This document shows, piece by piece, positions 35,163 to 42,561 of a stretch of 64,000 nucleotides of DNA; positions within the stretch are counted from its first letter, which is position 1; every line of letters begins with the position of its first letter. Below the pieces are notes generated by a model. That model searched no databases, was not told where the DNA came from, and saw only the letters and a program-made list of their open reading frames with translations. The DNA is from CAYRXM01 sp964449465 (GTDB taxonomy: Bacteria > Chloroflexota > Anaerolineae > JAFGEY01), in contig CAYVBK010000013.1 of NCBI GenBank assembly GCA_964449465.1, forward strand, positions 1-64,000, given 5' to 3'. Both the position numbers and the translations under genes were made by a program.

Positions 35163-36522
35163 AGATCGAGAACTCGATGCCAAACGGTGGAGGCACATCG
35201 CCGGACGCGCCGGGTTGTACGCGGTGCTGATCTTGGGCGCGCTGATCATGCTGCTGCCTTTTTTGTGGATGCTCAGCACCTCAGTGATGACACTGGGCGA
35301 GGCCAACTCCGGACGACTGCTGCCACGCGCGGCACGACTCAACTGCCCGCACGTCAACCTACCCAAATATATCGAGGGCAGCGTTGAGCGTTTCCAGGTC
35401 AGCCCGACGCTACGCCCCAACACGCCCGAATTGCACACCGACAGCTATTATGTCGAGATCGGGCAGATAGAAGACGGCGGCGAATGGCGGTTTCGTCTGG
35501 TCAACAACGAGGCCGAGCCGGTCGAGATTGTCCCGGTCGGCGGGACAGATGAAAACTTGACCACAGCCTGGCAGCCCATCCCGGCCGGCGCCTATGACAC
35601 CGGGCGCGGCCTGATCATCACCTTTGCGTCGGCCGGTGCCTATACCGCCGCCGACCGTCGCAGCGGGGCCGCGCGCGTAGATTATGTGAACTGTTGCGAA
35701 TATCCAACCTGGGTGCTTGAAAAACAACTGGCCGAAAAGGCCGGGCGAATCTATACCGGCCCGGTCATGTCCACCGACCTGACCACCTGCCGCACATTTG
35801 GACATCAGGTTTCTTATTTTGTCAATGATTTCCTCACCGGCAACTACCGACAGGCCTGGGTCACGGCCAAATTCGGCAAATACATTGGCAACAGCATCAT
35901 CATTACCCTGATCACCATCGTCGGCATGTTGGTCATTTGCACCCTGGCCGCCTATGCCTTTGCCCGTATGCACTTTCCGGGCCGCGACCTGATCTTTACC
36001 CTGCTGCTGGCTACCATGATGATCCCGGAAACCGTGTTGATGATTCCCAACTTTTTGACCATCACCGGCAACAACCCGCTGCTGCCCTTTATCAACTGGT
36101 ATGACAAACTGCCGGCGCTGACCATTCCCTTTATGGCCGGCTTTTTCAACATTTTTCTGCTGCGCCAGTTCTTTGCCCAAATTCCCAACGATCTGTGGGA
36201 CGCGGCACAGATTGACGGGGCCGGCCATTTTCGGTTTCTGGTGCAAATTGTGCTGCATCTGTCCAAAGCGCCGATCATGACCGTGATCATTTTTTCCTTT
36301 ATCAGCTCGTGGAACGCCCTGTTGTGGCCGTTGATCGCCACCCGCACCGAGCAGTGGCGGCCCATCGCCGTAGGGCTGCAAACATTTGTCAGCGAAGCCG
36401 GCCCCGAAACCCATCTGTGGATGGCCGGAGCCAGCATCAGCGTCATTCCCGTCTTGCTTTTGTATCTGGTGGCACAAAAGCAGTTCATCGAAGGCATTGC
36501 CACCACCGGCCTGAAAGGTTGA
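35155..36522 (+). CDS. Sugar ABC transporter permease (MalG-like) with large extracytoplasmic insertion
   Basis: 455 residues from ATG 35155, overlapping the previous stop by 8 bp. TM1 (LYAVLILGALIMLLPFLWML) leads to LLPRAARLN. A soluble insertion of about 165 residues (roughly 60-225) follows, with beta-type sequence (YYVEIGQIEDGGEWRFRLVNN, GLIITFASAGAYTA). The normal family sequence then resumes at NDFLTGNYRQAW and TM2. The EAA loop is DAAQIDGAGHFRFLVQIVLHLSKAP. Typical members are about 270-300 residues. The insertion would face the binding protein and may form a docking or sensing domain, comparable in idea to the MalF P2 loop but in the other subunit. Confidence 0.9.
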   Translation: MVKDRELDAKRWRHIAGRAGLYAVLILGALIMLLPFLWMLSTSVMTLGEANSGRLLPRAARLNCPHVNLPKYIEGSVERFQVSPTLRPNTPELHTDSYYVEIGQIEDGGEWRFRLVNNEAEPVEIVPVGGTDENLTTAWQPIPAGAYDTGRGLIITFASAGAYTAADRRSGAARVDYVNCCEYPTWVLEKQLAEKAGRIYTGPVMSTDLTTCRTFGHQVSYFVNDFLTGNYRQAWVTAKFGKYIGNSIIITLITIVGMLVICTLAAYAFARMHFPGRDLIFTLLLATMMIPETVLMIPNFLTITGNNPLLPFINWYDKLPALTIPFMAGFFNIFLLRQFFAQIPNDLWDAAQIDGAGHFRFLVQIVLHLSKAPIMTVIIFSFISSWNALLWPLIATRTEQWRPIAVGLQTFVSEAGPETHLWMAGASISVIPVLLLYLVAQKQFIEGIATTGLKG

Positions 36523-36544
36523 ACAAGAAAAAGGAGGTTACACT

Positions 36545-37633
36545 ATGAGGCGAGCCAACACGACCATCGTCATTGTTGTGGTCATCATCATCGGCGTTTT
36601 GATTCTGGGAGGCATACTATCCCTGGCCATCAAGCCCTATTATTTTCTGGAGCGCATCGAGCAGCAAGAGGTCGGTGTGCGCTTTCGCCAGGGCCGCATT
36701 TACGAGGTCGTCGGACCGGGCCTCTATACCGATGTCGGCCTGTATGTCGAGATCAAGCGTGTTTCCAGCACGGCCATTTCGTTTTTGGTCCAAGACGACG
36801 AAATCATCACCAAAGACAAGCAACGCATCGGTCTGGTGGTCAGCGGCGACATTTTCCGCCCCAACCTGGCCGAGGCCGATATCTTGAAAAACCTGTGGGC
36901 GCAATACAGCAATATCTTTTTGTCGGATGAAGTGGCCCGCTCGCGTGTCGAAGGGTTGGCGCGTCAAGCCATGAAGGTTTGCATCGGCGAACGCACCTTT
37001 GACGACAATGTGATCGGCTCGGCGCGTGATGTGCTGCGCGAATGCATTGACACCGAAGTGAGTCAGTTGGCGCAAAACTATGGCCTTCAGGTCAGCAATG
37101 TGGTGGTGCCCAACATCATCCTCTCGCCCGAAGTACAGGGCGTGCTGGATGCCATCACCAAAAGCCGCCTGGATACCGAAAAAGCCGCCCAAGATCGCCT
37201 CAAAGCCGAAGCCGAAGCCCTGGCCGAGCAGGCCCGGCAGCGCGGCGAGGTGGCCGTGGCCCAAAGCCGCATCCAGGAAGAGACCAAACAGCAAACCCTG
37301 CTGGCGCAACTCGAACAAGACAAGCTGTTGGCGCAAAAGGCCGTGATCGAGGCACAAAAGGCCAACGATCTGCTGGCCGCTCAGCAAGACCTGGAGATCA
37401 ACCAGGCGTTGGCCCGCGCCGCCGCCGAAAAGGCCAAAGCCGACCTGGCTATCGAGATCGCCAAAGCCGAAATGTACGCCCGCTATCCGGGCTATCTCCA
37501 ACTGCAAATCGCCCTGGCCAACGCCAGCGCGCTCAAGCTCACCGACAAGGTCATCTTTACTCAAGACGGCATGACGCCGACCCTGGTCCTGCCGGGACCG
37601 GGCATCGTGCCGACCGTAGATACCACTCGATGA
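36545..37633 (+). CDS. SPFH/prohibitin-like membrane protein
   Basis: 362 residues from ATG 36545 with a strong AAAGGAGG. One N-terminal helix (TTIVIVVVIIIGVLILGGIL) precedes an SPFH domain (EQQEVGVRFRQGRIYEVVGPGLY, DDEIITKDKQRIGLVVSGDIF, LQVSNVVVPNIILSPEVQGVLDAI). A long Ala/Glu/Gln-rich coiled coil (about 215-325) follows, then a Pro-rich tail (TLVLPGPGIVP). Such proteins form oligomeric scaffolds on the cytoplasmic membrane. It sits 22 bp behind the permease pair and before the binding protein, inside what looks like one operon, suggesting that it organises or protects the transporter. Direct function unknown. Confidence 0.88.
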   Translation: MRRANTTIVIVVVIIIGVLILGGILSLAIKPYYFLERIEQQEVGVRFRQGRIYEVVGPGLYTDVGLYVEIKRVSSTAISFLVQDDEIITKDKQRIGLVVSGDIFRPNLAEADILKNLWAQYSNIFLSDEVARSRVEGLARQAMKVCIGERTFDDNVIGSARDVLRECIDTEVSQLAQNYGLQVSNVVVPNIILSPEVQGVLDAITKSRLDTEKAAQDRLKAEAEALAEQARQRGEVAVAQSRIQEETKQQTLLAQLEQDKLLAQKAVIEAQKANDLLAAQQDLEINQALARAAAEKAKADLAIEIAKAEMYARYPGYLQLQIALANASALKLTDKVIFTQDGMTPTLVLPGPGIVPTVDTTR

Positions 37634-37745
37634 CGAGTCGCATCAACTCAACCTGTAAAGGAGGTGATGTGTCCGTTCAAAACCGGTTCGCGACCCGTTA
37701 GTTTTGTATCCATATTCTCAAACCTGTCTTGGAGGAGACTAGAAA

Positions 37746-39161
37746 ATGTCGAAAAAGTTTGTCTATCTGTTCGTTTCGGTCGCCCTGATCAGCATGCTCC
37801 TTTTGCCGGCATGCCAGCCGACCCCCGCGCCGACGGCCACGCAGGCCGCCGCGCCGACCAACACCCCCGCGCCGACCAATACCCCGGTGCCGGCCGGCCC
37901 TTATGAGAGCGTGGACCCCAAAGGCGCCAAAGTGATCTGGTGGCATCAGCACACCAAAGAGCGCGAAGAGGGCCTCAAGCAAATGATCGAAGAGTTTAAC
38001 AAGAACAACGAGTGGGGCATCCAGGTGACTGCCGAGTATGCCGGCGGCTATCCCGAAATCTATGACAAGATGATCAACGGCATCGCCGCTCAAAAACCCG
38101 AGCTGCTGCCCAACCTCGTGGTCGGCTATGCCAACCAGGTGGCCAAGTACCAGATGTCTGATGCGCTGGTAGACCTGGACCTGTTCGTAGACAGCCCCAA
38201 GTGGGGTCTGACCAAAGAGGAAAAGGCCGACTTTTTCCAGGGCATCTTTGAGGCCGATGTCAGCCCGCAGTTTGGCGACGGCCATTTCCGCATGGGCTTC
38301 CCGCCCAACCGCTCAATGGAAGTGATGTATTACAACCTGGATTGGCTCAAGGCGATGGGCTATGATGGCCCGCCCAAGACCTGGGCCGAGTTCAAGGAAA
38401 TGACCTGCAAGGCCACTGACAAGGACAAAGGCACTGTCGGTTACGAAATCAGCACCGACGCCTCGCGTTTTGCCAGCATGGTGTTCAGCCGTCACGGCAG
38501 CTATTACAAGGCCGACGGCAGCGCGTTCACCTTTAGCGATCCAGTGGTCAAAGAGACCATGAAGTTCATGAAAGAACTGTACGATCAGGGCTGCATCAAA
38601 ATGATCGCCGAGAACTATGGCGATCAGACCGACTTTGGCAACTATAAAGTGCTGTTCACCATCGGTTCGTCCTCCGGCCTGCCCTATTACAGCAAGGCCG
38701 TCAAGAGCGGGGAAAAGGGCGAGTTCCAGTGGGGCGTGGCTCCGCTGCCCTATATGGACAACGGTGGCAAAGAGCCGGTTATGAACATCTATGGCGCCAG
38801 CATCTCGATCCCCAAGACCACGCCGCAACAAGAACTGGCCACCTGGCTGTTTGTCAAATGGTTCACCTCGGCCGAGCAGAACGCCAAATGGTCGCAGATC
38901 AGCCAATACTTTCCGGTGCGCGCCGGTGCAGCGGCCAAGCTGACCGACGTGTTTGCCAAAGACCCCACCTACAAGCAAGCCTTTGATCTGCTGCAATACG
39001 GCACCTATGAAGCGCAATGGTGCGCCTGCTATGAAGACGTGCGACGCAAGATGGCCGAGGCTTATTCGGCCATCCTCGACGGCGCCGACATTGATGCCAC
39101 CCTGGCCCAGTTGGATAAAGACGCCAACGCCAGCCTGGCCGAAAACACGCCCAAAAAGTAA
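37746..39161 (+). CDS. Extracellular sugar-binding lipoprotein of the ABC importer
   Basis: 471 residues from ATG 37746 (GGAGGAGA 8 nt upstream). A lipoprotein signal ends in LLLPAC with lipidated Cys23, followed by a TPAPTATQ/TNTPAPTNTP linker. The mature domain is a family 1 (UgpB/MalE-like) solute-binding fold: VIWWHQHTKEREEGLKQMIEEFN, then GSSSGLPYYSKAVKSG and GASISIPKTTPQQELATWLFVKWFTS. It delivers a sugar or sugar-phosphate-type ligand to the two permeases. No ATP-binding subunit is encoded nearby, so a shared MsmX/MalK-type ATPase elsewhere is implied. Confidence 0.92.
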   Translation: MSKKFVYLFVSVALISMLLLPACQPTPAPTATQAAAPTNTPAPTNTPVPAGPYESVDPKGAKVIWWHQHTKEREEGLKQMIEEFNKNNEWGIQVTAEYAGGYPEIYDKMINGIAAQKPELLPNLVVGYANQVAKYQMSDALVDLDLFVDSPKWGLTKEEKADFFQGIFEADVSPQFGDGHFRMGFPPNRSMEVMYYNLDWLKAMGYDGPPKTWAEFKEMTCKATDKDKGTVGYEISTDASRFASMVFSRHGSYYKADGSAFTFSDPVVKETMKFMKELYDQGCIKMIAENYGDQTDFGNYKVLFTIGSSSGLPYYSKAVKSGEKGEFQWGVAPLPYMDNGGKEPVMNIYGASISIPKTTPQQELATWLFVKWFTSAEQNAKWSQISQYFPVRAGAAAKLTDVFAKDPTYKQAFDLLQYGTYEAQWCACYEDVRRKMAEAYSAILDGADIDATLAQLDKDANASLAENTPKK

Positions 39162-39193
39162 CCCGCGCTTTAGGCGCACACCCTAGTTTTGCC

Positions 39194-39226
39194 AGAAACC
39201 CGGTTTTGCGCAAAAACCGGGTTTCT
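39194..39226 (+). terminator. Hairpin terminator after the binding-protein gene
   Basis: Perfect 14-bp stem AGAAACCCGGTTTT / AAAACCGGGTTTCT around a short loop, 33 bp after the stop codon. Only a weak T-run follows, so read-through into the next genes 20 bp downstream is likely. The palindrome resembles a dispersed repeat. Confidence 0.6.
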
Positions 39227-39245
39227 ATGTCTATGGAGGAATCCG

Positions 39246-39824
39246 ATGTCTGAGTCTATCATTCAAATCGAGGCCAATCAGTTGCACCGTTATGCCCAGG
39301 TCTCTATCGCTTTTCAAGTTGAATCGCAGTTGCGCCTGGAGGCTATCGAGCATGGGCTGGGCGGATTGCGGCTGGTTCTCGAACCGGTGACGCCGACCTA
39401 CACCAAAGACTATGACGTCGAAGAATCGCCAACCGATTGGCCGCTCAAGTTTGATACAAGCCACTGGGCCTTTTTCCTGGCGATGGACGGAATGCAGCCG
39501 GTCGGCGCGGCCACCGTCGCCCTCAACTCGCCCGACGTGCATCTGCTGGAAAATCGCTCCGACCTGGCCGTGCTGTGGGACCTGCGCGTGCAAACCGGCT
39601 GGCGCGGCCAGGGTGTAGGACACCGGCTGTTCTGGCAGGCCGCCGACTGGGCCAGGCAGCACAACTGCCATCAACTCAAAATCGAGACGCAAAACATCAA
39701 CGTGCCGGCCTGCCGCTTTTACACCCGTCAGGGCTGCGAACTGGGCGGCATTCACCGCTTTGGCTATGCCGCGCAGCCTCATGTGGCGCACGAAGTGATG
39801 CTGCTGTGGTATCTGAACCTGTAA
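39246..39824 (+). CDS. GNAT family N-acetyltransferase (streptothricin acetyltransferase-like)
   Basis: 192 residues from ATG 39246 (TGGAGGAA upstream); an earlier in-frame start lies within the terminator hairpin and is rejected. The GNAT core is WDLRVQTGWRGQGVGHRLF (acetyl-CoA pyrophosphate loop R-G-x-G-x-G-like) followed by LKIETQNINVPACRFYTRQGC. The latter closely resembles the LETQ-x-IN-x-x-ACxFY block of streptothricin acetyltransferases. That similarity does not prove antibiotic resistance. It is 8 bp from the next gene and part of a downstream gene set that includes two ABC exporters. Confidence 0.85.
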   Translation: MSESIIQIEANQLHRYAQVSIAFQVESQLRLEAIEHGLGGLRLVLEPVTPTYTKDYDVEESPTDWPLKFDTSHWAFFLAMDGMQPVGAATVALNSPDVHLLENRSDLAVLWDLRVQTGWRGQGVGHRLFWQAADWARQHNCHQLKIETQNINVPACRFYTRQGCELGGIHRFGYAAQPHVAHEVMLLWYLNL

Positions 39825-39832
39825 GGAGCAAC

Positions 39833-40798
39833 ATGCGCGCTCAACACATTGGAATCAACCTGGGATACATCCACGACGACAAGCCATTTCTGCAACTGGA
39901 AAAGCGGCTGGCCGAGATTCAGCAGATGGGCATCGAACTGGTCGAATTGGACATTGCGCCATTTCATCTGATCGTGCACGGCGAAATTCACCGCCCATCA
40001 CTGGCCGAATTTCTGGCCATAACCCGCCAATTCGATTTGCGATACAGCGTGCATGGCCTGATGCGCCTGAACCTGGCCTACGACTCGCGCCACGAACTGT
40101 GCTGCCAGATCATGCGCAGCCAGATCGAGATTTGCCGGGCTTTGCAAGCCTGCTGCCTGGTCTACCACAGCGGTCTGCAAGCCATGGACGAGGCTCGCTA
40201 CGAGGTGCGGCGCACACTGCTGACCACCGCCGAACTGGCCGAGGGAGCGCGTCGCGAAGTGGTCGCTTTTCGCACCCTGGCCACCCGCCTGGCCGACGCC
40301 AACCTGATCGTGGGCATGGAAAACGGCGACACCCATCAATGGGAACACGCCCTGATCGCCCGTTTTGGTCTGCCGCGCGCAGCGCTGTTGCAGCATCACG
40401 CCCGCATCCACATTGCCCCCATCGTGCGTCAGTTGGAGGCCATCGGCTCGCCGCACGTCGGCCTGACCGTTGATGTGGGCCACCTGCACATTGCCGCTCA
40501 CGATATGGGCTTTGACTATTTCGAGGCCGTCGAGCAGGCCACCCCCTGGGTCAAACACATCCACCTCAGCGACAACCTGGGCCTGCTAGATCGCGGGTTT
40601 GGCATCGAACGCGACCGCTGGGCCTTTGGCGAGGCCGACATTCACATGCCGCCCGGCTGGGGCTGCGTGCCGTATCGCCAGGTTTTCGACCGCTGGCCCG
40701 ATTTTCAAGGCCATATGATTATGGAACTGGAAACCGCCTTTCACGGCTATGGCCGACAGGCGCGCGAGACCTTGCAAACTATTTTGAGCGAGCCATGA
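39833..40798 (+). CDS. Sugar phosphate isomerase/epimerase-like TIM barrel protein
   Basis: 321 residues from ATG 39833 (TAAGGAG 6 nt upstream). It has the xylose-isomerase-like/AP-endonuclease 2 pattern: IGINLGYIHDD at strand 1, GIELVELDIAPFHL, CCLVYHSGLQ, LIVGMENGDTH with its metal-binding Glu, VGLTVDVGHLHIA, VKHIHLSDNLG, and a terminal MIMELET. The metal ligands (Glu, Asp, His, Glu) appear conserved, so it is probably an active isomerase, epimerase or related metalloenzyme; the substrate is unknown. It overlaps the following ABC transporter gene by 4 bp. Confidence 0.87.
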   Translation: MRAQHIGINLGYIHDDKPFLQLEKRLAEIQQMGIELVELDIAPFHLIVHGEIHRPSLAEFLAITRQFDLRYSVHGLMRLNLAYDSRHELCCQIMRSQIEICRALQACCLVYHSGLQAMDEARYEVRRTLLTTAELAEGARREVVAFRTLATRLADANLIVGMENGDTHQWEHALIARFGLPRAALLQHHARIHIAPIVRQLEAIGSPHVGLTVDVGHLHIAAHDMGFDYFEAVEQATPWVKHIHLSDNLGLLDRGFGIERDRWAFGEADIHMPPGWGCVPYRQVFDRWPDFQGHMIMELETAFHGYGRQARETLQTILSEP

Positions 40799-42537
40799 AC
40801 ATTCCCTTCAAATCATACTGGCTGCTGCTGGCCCGACACATTGCCCCACAAAAGGCCCGCTTTGTCCTGCTGACAGTTCTGCTGTTGAGCAGCATCGGCC
40901 TGCAACTGATCAACCCCCAGATCGTGCGCCTGTTCATTGACCAGGCTATGGCCGGTCAGGGTCGCCTGCTGCTATGGGCGGCCCTGGCCTTTATCGGCAT
41001 TGCCCTGCTGCAAAAAGGTGTGGCCGTGGCCGCCACCTATACCGGCGAAAACGTGGCCTGGACGGCCACCAATGCCTTGCGCGCCGAACTGACTCATCAC
41101 TGCCTGGGGCTGGACATGCGCTTTCACGCCGAGCACCCGCCCGGCGAATTGATCCAGCGCATTGACGGCGATGTGAGCAGTCTGTCCAAATTTTTTTCCC
41201 AACTGGTCATTCGGCTGCTCGGCAGCCTGATCTTGCTGCTGGGCATCTTGATCGCCCTGTTTTGGGAAGACTGGCGGCTGGGGCTGGCGCTGACCGCGTT
41301 TGCCCTCATTGCTTTGCTGGCTCTGAACCGCATGCGCGGCATTGCCGTGCCTTTTTACACCGCCCGCGAACAGGCACATGCCGACTTGTTTGGCGCGTTG
41401 GAAGAACAATTGAGCGGTGCCGAAGACCTGCGCTCCAGCGGTGGCGAGGGGTTTGCCCTCTGCGAGTTGCACCGGATGCAAAGCAGCATCCTCAAGCACA
41501 GCCGCAAGGCCTCGCTGGCCGGCGTCTCGATCACCATCCTCACCGGCTCGCTGATCACCCTGGCCGACATTGCCGCTGTGGTATCGGGCTATTTTCTGCA
41601 TCGCGCCGGCCTGATGACCATCGGCACGGTGTATCTGGTGGTGCATTACATCAACCTGCTGCGCAGCCCCCTGTGGAGCCTGGCGCACGAGGTGGAAGGA
41701 CTGCAAACCATTGGCGCCAGCATCGAGCGGCTGAACGACCTGCGCCGCCACACCCCGACCATCGGTGATGGCCCCGGCGCCCACCTGCCACCCGGCCCCT
41801 TGCCACTGACCTTTGAGGCCGTATCGTTCTCATATATCGAGCAAGAGCCGGTGCTGCAAAACGTGAACCTGCACCTGCCTGCCGGGGCCGTCTTGGGGCT
41901 GTTGGGGCGCACCGGTAGCGGCAAAACCACCCTGGCCCGCCTGATCTTGCGCCTCTATGATCCCACCGACGGAAAAATTACGTTGAATGACACAGACATT
42001 CGTCAATTGCACATCGAGTCGCTGCGCCGCCGTGTGGCTCTGGTCACTCAAGATGTGCAATTGTTTCGCGCCAGCGTGCGCGACAATCTTGCTTTTTTCG
42101 ACCGACGCATCTCGGACGAGCGCATCCTCGCCGCATTGCACGACCTGGAACTGGGCGAATGGTATGGAGCCCTGCCGCAAGGCCTGGATACGATGCTGGA
42201 ATCGGGCGGGCGCGGCCTCTCGGCCGGCGAGGCGCAATTGTTGGCCCTGACCCGCGTGTTTCTGCGCGATCCCAGCCTGATCATCCTTGACGAAGCCTCG
42301 TCGCGGCTAGACCCGGCCACCGAGCAGCGCATCGAGCGAGCCATAGACCGACTGCTGCAAAACCGCACCGCCATCATCATCGCCCACCGCCTCCACACCG
42401 TTCACCGCGCCGATTCGATCCTGATCCTGGAAGATGGTCAGGTAGGTGAATACGGCGAGCGCGAGCGTCTGAGCAGCGATCCGACCTCGCGGTTCTATCA
42501 TTTGTTGCAGACCGGCCTGGAACAGGTGCTGGTCTGA
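40795..42537 (+). CDS. ABC exporter half-transporter 1 (permease-ATPase fusion)
   Basis: 580 residues from the ATG in an ATGA overlap. Six helices lie in the first 320 residues. The ATPase then has Walker A LLGRTGSGKTTLARL, Q-loop VTQDVQLF, a signature variant LSAGEAQLLAL (LSGGQ replaced by LSAGE), Walker B SLIILDEASSRLD and switch His in IIIAHRLHTV. Together with the adjacent 616-residue half-transporter it very likely forms a heterodimeric type IV exporter. The substituted signature sits in this subunit, whereas the partner keeps LSGGQ, the usual sign of one degenerate ATP site. Confidence 0.92.
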   Translation: MNIPFKSYWLLLARHIAPQKARFVLLTVLLLSSIGLQLINPQIVRLFIDQAMAGQGRLLLWAALAFIGIALLQKGVAVAATYTGENVAWTATNALRAELTHHCLGLDMRFHAEHPPGELIQRIDGDVSSLSKFFSQLVIRLLGSLILLLGILIALFWEDWRLGLALTAFALIALLALNRMRGIAVPFYTAREQAHADLFGALEEQLSGAEDLRSSGGEGFALCELHRMQSSILKHSRKASLAGVSITILTGSLITLADIAAVVSGYFLHRAGLMTIGTVYLVVHYINLLRSPLWSLAHEVEGLQTIGASIERLNDLRRHTPTIGDGPGAHLPPGPLPLTFEAVSFSYIEQEPVLQNVNLHLPAGAVLGLLGRTGSGKTTLARLILRLYDPTDGKITLNDTDIRQLHIESLRRRVALVTQDVQLFRASVRDNLAFFDRRISDERILAALHDLELGEWYGALPQGLDTMLESGGRGLSAGEAQLLALTRVFLRDPSLIILDEASSRLDPATEQRIERAIDRLLQNRTAIIIAHRLHTVHRADSILILEDGQVGEYGERERLSSDPTSRFYHLLQTGLEQVLV

Positions 42538-42561
42538 TCTTCTCATGGGATCTCACAGGTT

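Noticed and set aside
36617..37564. 315-codon minus-strand frame opposite the SPFH gene
   Set aside because: Antisense of a coiled-coil-rich gene; Gly/Leu-rich nonsense without a ribosome-binding site.
37664..37906. 80-codon ORF with perfect AAAGGAGGTGATG start
   Set aside because: It overlaps the binding-protein gene in another frame and shows shadow-type composition after the junction; kept only as a leader observation.
39246..39824. Calling the GNAT gene an antibiotic-resistance gene
   Set aside because: The similarity to streptothricin acetyltransferases covers a short block shared by many GNAT enzymes; no direct evidence of resistance.
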